Source: Pyrenula massariospora (lineage: Eukaryota > Ascomycota > Eurotiomycetes > Pyrenulales > Pyrenulaceae). Taken from it: a stretch of 64,000 bases of DNA. The notes under the pieces are model-generated. The model made no database searches. It worked only from the letters and a program-made list of their open reading frames with translations, and was not told the origin of the DNA. The stretch covers positions 496,001 through 560,000 of the forward strand of contig JAGFMI010000020.1 in assembly GCA_021030905.1 (NCBI GenBank), in the 5' to 3' direction. Every line of letters begins with the position of its first letter. Position 1 is the first letter of the stretch. The translations under genes and the position numbers were made by a program. Below, piece by piece: positions 54,737 through 64,000 of the stretch.

Positions 54737-54936
54737 CAAATGATAGATAATGGCGGCGCGCAGTAAATTGGAGACGCAGAGGTTTAAGGTGTACCGTCGA
54801 TAAGATCGCAGGGGGCCGGAGAGTAAGCTCAACCAAAACTTATATGTACTCTAGGTGAAGTCAAGGTGATTTCCGCCAACGTTGGCGAAATGACGCTTTC
54901 ACCGGTCACGTGTTCTTACATCTGTCTGCCAAGAAA

Positions 54937-55411
54937 TCAGACGGATGGGGAAGGCACGACTAGTCGGAAATTTATGAAAGCCTCTCCTGTTTTGCAGCAT
55001 GCTGTAAATCTCATGGCTCTTCTCGAGTCAGCTGTCCTTCAAATATATGTTGTGAAGGTTGGCTATTCACTTACCTGCGTACTTGGAAAGAATTTCCTGC
55101 TTCAAGCTTTTCCACGAGTCACCTGGTAATAGAGATCCTGTTTTCAACTCCACAATCCTGAAGGCGACCTTTAGGCAGTGCCACTGATATTTCTGTCTCT
55201 TCCAGGCCATCACTTGCGATTTAGTCAGAACGTTATTGAAGCACCAGTGCATATGTCGAGAGGTAGAAAACAGATTCGCAGCTGTCTTGTAATCTAAGAG
55301 AGGGAGAAATTTATCAAGAAAGAATGGGTAGGAAAAAATAAAAGTAACGAAAGAGTAATGAGGACCATACATGGACGGGAAAGATGAAGGATGAGGTCCT
55401 GACACTGCCAT
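54937..55411 (-). CDS. Weak candidate: small F-box-like protein
   Basis: A minus-strand frame from ATG 55411 reads through an F-box-like stretch (FFLDKFLPLLDYKTAANLFS, then TSRHMHWCFN) to a GCAG-GTAAGT donor at 55074. A GGACAG acceptor at 55032 allows a 43-bp intron and in-phase joining to an exon ending at 54937, giving 143 aa. The F-box-like match is weak, and the pyrimidine-rich stretch before DYKTAAN could itself be an intron, so the true exon plan may differ. It lies close to another F-box/LRR-like fragment at 53447-53746; they may be remnants of related genes. Confidence 0.3.
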
Positions 55412-56261
55412 TCCTATTGATCTCTATCTCGGTCTATCTACCACTTGCTCATGAGGCTTACGTCGTTCTTATGTCGTCTCGCTTCCATTGTTTGAAGCGC
55501 ACAGATGAGCACCTATGTCTGCTGTTGGAGTACTTTCCGGACATCCGTGGTGCGGTAAGGCAAGGTTGGGAATCATTGAGTGGAGACATATGAAAGTTGA
55601 TTGCTAAAGCCTCAAAGAAAGGTTAAAAGGTGTATGCGATGTCTTTATTGGTAGTAAGAGAAATTTCCAGCAAGTCCCAAAGAGGAGCACGGCGGAGAAT
55701 TGTTCTATGTAAGTTCCAAAGATAGACTGTGGACACCTACTTATTCCAAAGACTGTTCAAACGTGATGACAGGAAAGTTGCAGGGTTAAAGTTGTGCTAC
55801 CAGGCATCTTGAGATTCTAGATCTAGTCGACGTATGATGGAGAAGAATCGTCCCAAGGCATTCAAGTGCAACTGCCTTTGGTCCGATATCACAAGTCGCA
55901 CGTCAGTCGTTAGCCTAGACCGCACCCACCATTCGAGGAATACGCCAGGAATGAGATGCCGTGAAATGTAAGAATGATAGCTTGCCTTAAAGTCGGTCGT
56001 CTTTTTAGTAAGTTAGATTGAGGTTTCACAAATTAAAAATAACGAGGCGGAGCGGAAGACCAGCGTTCTTTCTACGGAGGGCGATACGCGACCGTTGCGC
56101 CGCGATCCACATGTTGGCCCAGACCCTGGGGTCCAGTCACCTGCAACATCCACACCTGGCATGAAGTGTGACTTTCTCAAAAGCAATGATAGCCTGACTG
56201 GTATTCGTATATCTAAATACTAGTCGTCCGCTGAGGATTTTGATTGCCATATCTCAGCGCC
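55412..56261. other. Intergenic region upstream of the alkaline phosphatase gene
   Basis: About 0.85 kb with no recognisable frame or repeat; it contains the phosphatase promoter. I see no clear Pho4-type CACGTG within it. Confidence 0.45.
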
Positions 56262-58129
56262 ATGGCTGGCGAAGAGCCACTTCTTCGCTCGTCCTCGCCT
56301 CAATCCGCCCGCTCTCAAGAACGTCAAGAAGAAGAGGATGCTTTGCTGACTGGCCGGCCTGTGTCTCGCTCCTCTAGATCACCCTCTTTCTGGCGACAAG
56401 CAGGTCTCTTCACATGGGCTCTACTAGCCACTATCGCCGTCATTATACTCGCCGTCGTATATCAACATGAACATACCGTTGCACACTCGAGAGTACGAAC
56501 AGGAGGATGGGGACCAGACGGGAAACCTAGCGGAAAGAGGAACATGATATTCATGGTCTCGGACGGGATGGGTCCGACCAGTCTCGGTCTGACAAGATCT
56601 TTTAAACAAATTACGGAGGGTTTACCGTGGGACCAAACTCTCGTCCTGGACAAACATCTCATCGGCCAATCGCGTACCCGCTCGACAAGTAGCCTCATAA
56701 CTGATTCCGCCGCGGGCGCAACAGCCTTCTCCTGCGCAAAGAAGAGCTATAATGGCGCCATCTCCGTCCTCCCTGATCATACTGCCTGCGGCACCGTCCT
56801 AGAAGCCGCAAAGAAGGCAGGCTACATGACCGGTCTCGTTGTCACAACTCGCGTTACAGACGCAACGCCCGCCTGCTTTGCCTCGCACGTCAATCACCGT
56901 GAATATGAAGACCTCATCGCTGAACAAATGATCGGTCAATACCCCCTAGGTCAAACTGTTGATCTAATCATGGGTGGCGGCCGATGCCACTTCCTCCCAA
57001 ACTCTACCTCTGGCAGCTGTCGCAAGGACACCAAAGACGTTGTCCAAATCGCCAAGGACAGCGGCTTTAACTACATCGATAATCGATCGGATTTCGACCA
57101 TCTTGCCTCCACTTCCGGAGTTAAGCTACCCCTTCTCGCCCTCCTTGCTGAACGCGATATTCCCTACGAGATCGACCGTGTCCATGCCTCTGACATATAC
57201 CCCTCCGAAGCCGAGATGGCGAGCATGGCTCTCAATGCGCTTGCGGCAGCCACCCAATCTTCAGATAAGGGTTTCTTCATCATGATTGAGGGGTCGCGTA
57301 TTGACCACGCTGGGCATGCGAACGATCCAGGTGCGCAAGTGCACGAGGTTCTCGCTCATGATGCAGCCTTTGCCGCCGTACTTGACTTCCTCGACAAAGA
57401 GCAGACGGAAGGTGTTCTGGTCAGCACCTCAGATCATGAGACTGGAGGTTTGTCGACAGCCAAGCAGCTACACAAAGAGTACCCGCACTACAGATGGTTC
57501 CCGGAGGTTCTGGGCAATGCGACGCAATCCACGGAGTTCTTGGGGGGCAAATTCTCGGAATACAAGAACGGAGATGGGAGTAGCAAGAACAGGCTGGAGC
57601 AGCGGAAGTTTGTCAGGGACGAGCTCCTCTCTCCGGGTCTAGGAATCCACGACGCTTCAGACGACGAGGTGGACAGTATACTAGACGCGGAAGCCATCTG
57701 GCCGCCCATGTACATCTTCTCAGATATGATCAGCCGAAGAGCGCAGGTGGGCTGGAGTACACATGGGCACTCTGGTAAGTATATATCCGATACCTCTTCG
57801 GAATTTACATCCCACTAACTACACACCCAGCCGTCGACGTCAACATCTACGCCTCCGACCCCTCCCACGCACCCCCCTTGGTCGGAAACCACGAGAACAC
57901 CGACGTCGGCGCCTTCATCGCCGAGTACCTCGACCTCGACCTCGACCCCGTGACCCAGGAACTGCACGAGAAGGGCGTGAAGACCAGCCAAGACGGCAGC
58001 AGCGAGTGGATGGGCCCCGCGAATCTGCCCAGCCAGGAGGGGGATGGGTGGATGAGTCTGGATACGTACCATGGGGACTTTAAGGTGAGGAAGAGGGAGA
58101 GGAGGGATTGCGGGTGTGGACTGCATTAG
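56262..58129 (+). CDS. pho8: Vacuolar alkaline phosphatase (Pho8 type)
   Basis: Exons 56262-57774 and 57831-58129 give 603 aa; the first ATG is 56262 (MAGEEPLLRSSSPQSARSQE). A cytosolic N-terminus is followed by one membrane anchor (about residues 47-68: GLFTWALLATIAVIILAVVY), the type II topology of yeast Pho8. Metal and active-site motifs are present: MVSDGMGP (Asp about 101), the catalytic Ser about 149 in SLITDSAAGATAFSCAKKSY, IEGSRIDHAGHAND, and STSDHETGG. The enzyme hydrolyses phosphomonoesters in the vacuole. The final exon adds HSAVDVNIYASDPS and the family-type C-terminus; its first part is C-rich and its last part G-rich. The gene is tail to tail with rtc1, 388 bp away. Confidence 0.95.
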
Positions 58130-58517
58130 ATTTACACGTAGAGTTATCAATGGACGGTGGTAGGGGATTAATTCGCTTGCGGTGCATTGGGACGGCGCGT
58201 GTCGGGAAGGACAGATACAGATTTGCATGTCTTTTGGTCGGGAAAGCTTTGGGGCGCTGTATCAGATCATTATGTATTTCATGTCGTGGGCTTTAGCGCG
58301 AAGACTGAGAGATACCAGAATGTGTAAGACAGTCGATTTCAAAGAACCCTTTGCGGCTAATTAATTTGCAAGAGTCTTATAAGCGCCTGGCCTTCCCATG
58401 AATGTGCACCATCCAGTTATTAGACGTGTAATCGTTAGCAATCCCCATAATATAGCAAACCGCTCACAACTAGCCACGCCAGTGCTGCGTACCTATCCTG
58501 CTAACCCCCCCTCCAAA
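58130..58517. other. Shared 3' flank of convergent pho8 and rtc1
   Basis: These 388 bp separate the two stop codons and must carry both 3' untranslated regions. No gene is seen. Confidence 0.6.
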
Positions 58518-61500
58518 TCAGCCGCCCTCCTCCTCCCCCGGCGTCACAAGCCTAACCTGCTTCCTCCCCCCTCCACCCCCACCCCCACCCGCACCCGCCC
58601 CAGCGCTCAAAACCCTCCTCGTCCTCTCCACCGCCCCACTCCTCTTCGCAACCACCCCATCCGTCTTCGCGCCCATCGCCGCACCCCCCCTCAACAACCT
58701 CGCCTCTGCCTCCCCCTTCCTCTGCTCCTCCAAGCGCGCCTCCCTCGCCGCGCCCGGCGCACAGTCGTGTCCGCACCCGGGCGTCGGACAACAGCCGGGG
58801 CTGTCGGGCGCGTCGAGCCAGGCGAGGATGCAGGACCCGTGGCCGCCGTGGCCGCAGGCCTGGCAGGTCGTCCAGAGCGCGGTGGCGCCGCGGTGGTGCG
58901 TGGTGTCGGCGGGCGATGGTGAGGTGTTGTAGGGCGAGGGCGAGGAGGAGGAGAGCTCGAGGATGTCGTCAGGCGGCGGCGGGTGGATGGAGAGGCAGAT
59001 GGGGCAGGGGTCGCGCGGCTGGTGGCATTGGGTGCAGATCGAGGGGTTGGCGTTGGTGCCGCCGAGGGGGGCGGCGCAGTGCGGACACGTGGCGAAGACG
59101 AAGCGGCTAGTAGCCGCACTGGAGTTTTGGCTGGATGAGGATTCTTGGAAGATGTGGGTGAGGCCGTGATCTTGGCAGAAGTTCCGGACTTCGGCTGCGG
59201 CGACGGGGAGGTTTTGGGCTTGGAGAGAATCGTAGTAGGTAAAGAAGATAGTACTGATTACACGTGCAAAAGTAGTGGGTTCGAACAGTCGTTTGGTGAA
59301 TGATGAGTCTTCGCAGGTCTTTATACTGTCGCCATCATGTAGAGGTGTCCAGAAGTAGAAGGGGAGAAGGTGGAAAAGAAGTTGGGCGGCAAATTGGCAA
59401 TGACTGGTGCCGTTATGACCTTGTAAGTCTGTCTCGAGACATGAGACGAGTAACGGAAGAACAGGCCATGGTGAGCGTGCTTTGATGGGCGTCGCCGCAA
59501 TTGCTGCGGATTGAGGTCGTTGAAAATCTTGGTAGATTATATTGGGTGACGACAAATCTTCGTCGACTTGGAACGACGGCCCTGTGCTGTCTACACTAGG
59601 TCTCTGGACTCTTGAAGGGACGGTTCGCCAGCGCTCCTGGTCTTGTGGTCTCGAAGACAATTGAGGAGACATGCGAAATTGTTCCACGGAAGATCCAGCA
59701 GGCGAGGCTGCGAGACTATTCTCCTTCGTCCCGAATGAAGAAGTCATATGGCTGAATTTACTCACATCTTCGGAGTCTGTGATAGATTCCATCGTTGGCG
59801 GTAGCTCATCGGCCGCATCGAAACCAAACGTGATGTCTCTTTCATCGAACGAACGATCAGCCGATTGACTCTCTGCGTCATGCTCGTTCCTCCTCCTAAA
59901 AATCTGGTCAAGATGACCAACATCGCCGCTCTCGTTTGAAGGCGGGGATGACGGTTCGAAATCCGCATGCTTATGATTTGGAGCAACTTGCGGCCAACGG
60001 TCTGGACTAATGGCGTGATCTCTCGATAGTTTAGGGGATTCAAATGATCCCTGGACGGACCTAATTTTGTGGGAACTATCAGTGGAGGTTGAGAACATGG
60101 GGAAGCTTTCGGCAGAGTCATAGCGATATATTGCAGCGGTGGTGTCAGGTTCGGCATCGTTTGGCTGATCATAATTGAGAATCGGCCTGCCTTGTGCACG
60201 GTAATCACGTAGCGCTTCTCTTCGATCGTCTTCATCGAGGTCCTCCTGCGAAGTAATATGTTTTTCCTCCGCGCCAATTCTGGCATTTTCTACACCTGGA
60301 ACAAGCGGCTCTACATTTATTCGTGGTCGGTGGTATTGGCCTAGAGCCGTTGCTCGGGTGGACAAGGGAGACGAAGAAGGAGAAGAACGGGGCGAGCTCG
60401 GCGGCGATGAAGAACTGCGGTAATTATCTCCCTTCAAAGCATTTGATGCTGCAGCCGCAGCTGAATGTGCATTCAATAAAGACGGGGGTAGTGGGTCAAG
60501 TTGTTCTGCATCATGTCCTGTGGCTTGATCTTGGAGTATTGAGCCAGGTCGTTCAGGAAGAGGCGAACCTTGCGCTGCTTTAGCGAGTGGCGTGGTCATA
60601 TTAGACGTACTATCAAGGTCGTTTAGTCCTTTTTGAACGGCTGGCTCGAGAAAGCCCTTGACTACAATATCTTTCGTCTTGGACTGATGGGGTGGCCGCT
60701 GGTCCTGTTCCTGACCAGGCACTATCTTTGATCTGATAATGGTCGCTCCGGTTTTTCTGGCACTTTCCCTTGCTAGCATTCCATTTCTCTCTCGGCTCTT
60801 CTCTAGTCTGTTCTGACGATTTTGTTCGGCCCATAACTCCAAGTCAGCAACAACTATTGCTCCGAGTATTCTCCAGGATTGAGCCAGGCGATGCAGCGAT
60901 AATTCATCGCAGACTATGCTGTTTCCTTTGAAAGCCTGATTCAATTGCGATAAGACTTCGTTTGGTCGTTTCATGGCCTTATCTCGGGTCAATGGTTTAG
61001 AGTAGTTGTCCGCCAGGAATCGAAAGGCTATTTCACCTTCTACAGCGATATCCAGGTCTACCCTGATACCTACCTGGTCCTCGTTCGATTGTCTGTCTTT
61101 TGGCAAGCTCCGATCAAAATCCATAATTGTAGGTGTTTCGTCCCTTGAAGGAGGGGTATTCTCTTGCGAAAGGAGGTATCGTGGGCCAGATCCCCTGTTA
61201 TGTCTCCGTGCCCAAACGTTCGTGGACATATCAGATTGGACTTCATCGTCTACATTAGCGTGGCCTGCTGCAGGTTTTCCCTCGTTACTTCCAGAGCCCG
61301 GAACAGCGCCCAGGCGCGGAGCAGACGATAATCTACGTGCATGGAAATCTTCAGAATATGTAAAGAGCTCATCATCACGTAGCCAGACCTTTGGGCAGAT
61401 ACTAGTCGCACCCAAGACCTGCGAGGTATATTCGACATCGTTCTGGGTAAACATTCCCTCATTTCCGACGGTCCAGAGCAAATCACGCGAATGCCAAAGC

Positions 61501-62742
61501 ATGTCAGTCGGTGGAGTTCTATAACGATCAATCTCCCATATTGGGATCAGAGGCTGTTGAAGATCCCAGACATGGAGTCTAGGGTCCTCTAAATTATAGG
61601 ATGTGACTAGGTGGTTGCAGAGCCAGTCACCAGAAGACTGTAGCTCTGGCGGTCGCCAGCGGACATTCATCACCGCTTGCGGGGTTCTGAAAGAAAGAAG
61701 GGGGCGTTGTCTACGTTGGGTCTTCGAAAAATCCCAAACTTTGACGTTGCGGTCAAGGCTCGCAGAAGCTAGGTGCTTACCGTCAGGATGCCAATCAATA
61801 GCGTAGCAGGCCTTTTCATGTGCGTTAAGCCTCAGCATTGGGCCAGTCATGTTGCGAAGATCCCATTTTTGTATAATGCCGGCGTCCGTGCATACTGCAA
61901 ATTCAGTGCCTTCTGTCGGCGACCACCTGATGTCTCTAACGGCATCTGCGCGACCGTGAATAGTTCTCTGGCTGACCATCGATAGTGTACCTTTACTTCC
62001 CGTAAGGTGTCGAACATCCCAGAGCTTAATGGTAGAGTCATGGCTTCCAGAAAGGATCAAACTTGCTTGAAAAGGGTTTATGGCCAATCGATGCACTTGG
62101 CGACTATGTTCGTGAAGACGAGCAAGCTCTACCTCTGGTCTTTTGATATCATAAAGAACAATGCGCCCATTGCTCGCCGCACTGACAATGATGGAGGCGT
62201 ATTGTGAATGGGACCACTTCACGTCTGCCGAAGCCAGGTAGTCCCGGTGGGTTGATGACGCGTTAAGGCTGGTCTTGTGAGCATTGTGGGTGGAGGCATA
62301 GGACGTGACCGCAGCACGGAGATTGAGCTCTTCGACGACATTGCATTTGTCGATCCGGACGGTCTTGAGAATCTCTTTCCCCGCAAGAATGGCATGTGTC
62401 TTCTGAGGCGATATGTCAACAGCCGCGATGGGTATTCCCGTCCGATGAGACGCCGTCTGAGATGCGCCTGGCCTATAACACGATTGTCAGCCAGTTCAAA
62501 CTCGGTTACACTTGGGCACCGCAAACACACAGATATTTGCGAAGGCCGGCTGGGTTGGGCGCCGAACGCGAGACATCGGAAGTGTTTGTTTGGATGTCTG
62601 ACGGACGATGTCCAAAGCCCAAACCCAGCGGCGCGACCAATCTTTGTAGCACTCCCGGACGAGCAGTCGCTTGGCGCGTCGGTGGGAGAGGAGGCGCAGG
62701 AGGAGGGGGGAGAGGAGCGGGTCTAAGAGATCGTTCTGCCAT
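58518..62742 (-). CDS. rtc1: Rtc1/Sea2 (WDR24), WD40-RING subunit of the SEACAT/GATOR2 complex
   Basis: Two exons, 62742 to about 62512 and about 62456 to 58518, give about 1389 aa from MAERSLRPAPLPPPP. WD40 repeats occupy roughly residues 130-400: ILAGKEILKTVRIDKCNVVE, SHSQYASIIVSAASNGRIVL, GSHDSTIKLWDVRHL, IDWHPDGKHLASASLDRNVK and LTGPMLRLNAH-type units. A long disordered middle follows. The C-terminus has a zinc-binding RING-like region: FATCPHCAAPLGG, CTQCHQPRDPCPIC and CQACGHGGHGSCILAWLD. Rtc1 belongs to the vacuole-associated SEA complex that regulates TORC1 in response to amino acids. The intron near 62457-62511 has three possible acceptors (at 62457, 62467 and 62472), each needing a different donor to keep the frame; I prefer the 55-bp version (AQ-TASHRTG). 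The 3' end of the gene is very C/G-skewed. Confidence 0.92.
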
Positions 62743-63802
62743 TATGCTTTCACGGTGGATGCGGCCTGTAACAGTGGGTGATGGAGGCGGCGGCGGCCAT
62801 CTTGGTGCAGGGATCACATGCACTGAGCGCAGCTGACTGGAAAATGCTGCGGCCGATGGCGAAGAAAGTTAGCATGGCGGGGAGAGGCAAACGAGGTGGA
62901 GGAGATGACCCTTTCGACGCTCAGCCGGCGGGAAGGACCAGTTCGCCGTCCGGGGCACGGGGAAAGCAAAGGATGGAGGATTTCGGCGTCGAGAGGGTGA
63001 AAGGGGGATTTGTGCAAATACTGTGTATTAAGATGCCGGGGGGTGTGAGATCTATGAGGGCGTGCATGGCGTTGCAGGTTGCTGCCAGTCAAAGCGGCCC
63101 ACGCGGGACGCCCCCTGCGCCAGCTGCAGTCGCGGTGCGGTTCTCAGATGCAGCATCGAGCATGACGGAATCTCGATACCGGTGCCGCGGTGCGCGGGCT
63201 GTGGTGTGGGAGGGGCGCGCAGGCCATCGACGAACGCTTACTCGGTGGCCGCCACCATCCCAGCACTCCCTCCTCCGAGTCCAGGCCCAAAACATCAACC
63301 ACCATGCCCTCGCCAGCTACAGCAGATCCTCACCATCGTCTCTACACTTCCCAGTCTACCTTTTTCCAGCATAGAACCTGTCCGGCGCCCCGAGGCGGTG
63401 AACCTCACGCGCAACCGCTTCGCGAGTCGAAGACAAACACATCACACGACTCGCCTGCAACCCGCCTGTGCTGCCAGACGCCACCAACCCTTCTAAGGAA
63501 TTTCAGGAATCCCCAGCAGCGAGCCGGCCGGGCCACTTGACCTCATCCCCAACGCGAAATACCTCCCTCTGCCATGACATAGACCTTCCTCACCTGCTCG
63601 TTGCATGCGCTCTGCTGCTTTAAGTTCCACGCATTGCCCATCCCTCCGTTCCCAATCACCTACCTAGGTAATTCCCACCACCGCCAAGCGAACAGTCGGC
63701 GGTTGCTGTTGTTCGCCAGTCATGAGAAACGTCCAGCAATAATAGAACGGGTCCATCGGGAGGATATCGCGGTGCCAGGGTCTGCGGGATCCGGTGGGAA
63801 TC
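62743..63802. other. Divergent promoter region between rtc1 and the gene at the right edge
   Basis: About 1.06 kb upstream of both genes. Several frames of 60-200 codons occur on both strands, but they are Arg/Pro/Ser-rich low-complexity sequences with no family resemblance and arise from GC-rich composition. I call no gene. Confidence 0.45.
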
Positions 63803-64000
63803 ATGGCCGAGAAGGGGTTTTCCGCGCATTGGGGTCACCACGAGGCGACGTTGAACGTGCTCAACACGGCCAAAATTGCTGCTCCCATCGTCTCCATCCT
63901 TCTGTTTGTGGTCGTCTTCGTATCCAGAACAGTTCTGAAGGCTCCGGGCGAACCGTCTCCGCCAGCCACGCCTACGCTAGGCCCGGGAGGAAGGCCCCTT
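63803..64000 (+). CDS. 5' part of a membrane-anchored protein, cut by the window edge
   Basis: An open frame from ATG 63803 runs to the window end (66 codons, no stop). It begins MAEKGFSAHWGHHEATLNVL and contains one strong membrane segment (about residues 23-46: IAAPIVSILLFVVVFVSRTV), then a Pro/Gly-rich stretch. The hydrophobic segment so near a clean ATG supports a real membrane protein of type II or multi-pass form. I do not recognise the family from this much sequence. An intron donor may lie beyond the edge. Confidence 0.6.
   Translation, partial: MAEKGFSAHWGHHEATLNVLNTAKIAAPIVSILLFVVVFVSRTVLKAPGEPSPPATPTLGPGGRPL

Noticed and set aside
62778-63540. Plus-strand frames of 116-198 codons in the rtc1 divergent promoter
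   Set aside because: They are Arg/Pro/Ser-rich, overlap each other in several frames and have no family resemblance; they follow from GC-rich composition.
1-64000. tRNA genes, CRISPR arrays or transposon proteins
   Set aside because: No cloverleaf-compatible stretch with a plausible T-loop was found by eye, no regularly spaced identical repeats, and no transposase or reverse-transcriptase motifs. A tRNA scan would be needed to exclude tRNAs fully.

Overview
The window is from a filamentous ascomycete (Pezizomycotina). Most genes are split by short introns of about 43-70 bp with fungal splice signals (GTAAGT or GTATGT-like donors, CTAAC/CTGAC-type branch sites, AG acceptors). The gene set is also characteristic: a group III HAMP-repeat histidine kinase, a Sln1-type histidine kinase, SPA2, a sterol-sensing HMG-CoA reductase and Rtc1/Sea2. 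The class cannot be fixed from the sequence alone. I saw no transposase, reverse transcriptase, rRNA or convincing tRNA.

Layout. 0.2-1.2 kb: cyclophilin (-) with two in-frame starts (mitochondrial and cytosolic). 2.1-5.2 kb: SPA2 polarity scaffold (-). 6.4-10.1 kb: HMG-CoA reductase (-). 11.7-12.7 kb: secreted Thr/Ser/Pro/Gly-rich protein (-). 12.7-16.3 kb: gene-poor stretch with one weak candidate. 16.3-20.4 kb and 21.5-25.4 kb: two hybrid histidine kinases head to tail, Nik1/Os-1 type and then Sln1 type. 26.3-27.6 kb: exosome subunit Rrp41/Ski6. 28.4-29.1 kb: YdeI/OmpD-associated family protein (-). 29.3-32.9 kb: repeat-bearing DNA around an amino-acid permease. 33.1-36.5 kb: SNF2 ATPase related to ERCC6L2/Rad26. 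37.1-38.2 kb: orphan basic protein. 39.3-42.8 kb: large F-box protein. 43.5-45.8 kb: unknown membrane protein (-). 46-49 kb: mostly empty, with a small ORF. 49.0-49.6 kb: OGFr-domain protein. 50.4-51.8 kb: PLP trans-sulfuration enzyme. 52.0-55.4 kb: small uncharacterised genes (-), some perhaps decayed. 56.3-58.1 kb: vacuolar alkaline phosphatase. 58.5-62.7 kb: Rtc1/Sea2 (WDR24) (-), tail to tail with the phosphatase. 63.8 kb to the end: start of a membrane protein cut by the window edge.

Functional links. The two kinases are expected to feed the same Ypd1-Ssk1-HOG osmostress relay, one as a cytosolic and one as a plasma-membrane sensor. This makes 16-25 kb a compact two-component locus. The other genes are ordinary housekeeping genes with no sign of a biosynthetic cluster.

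The most unusual signal is compositional. At six places (about 26.39, 27.26, 42.25, 50.96, 57.97 and 58.77 kb) the plus strand switches within a few dozen bases from strongly C-rich to strongly G-rich inside a gene. The switch is mainly in third codon positions and is independent of gene orientation. It resembles the GC-skew turn seen at replication origins, or a local recombination or mutation centre. It is the observation I would follow first, together with the Nik1-Sln1 pairing.
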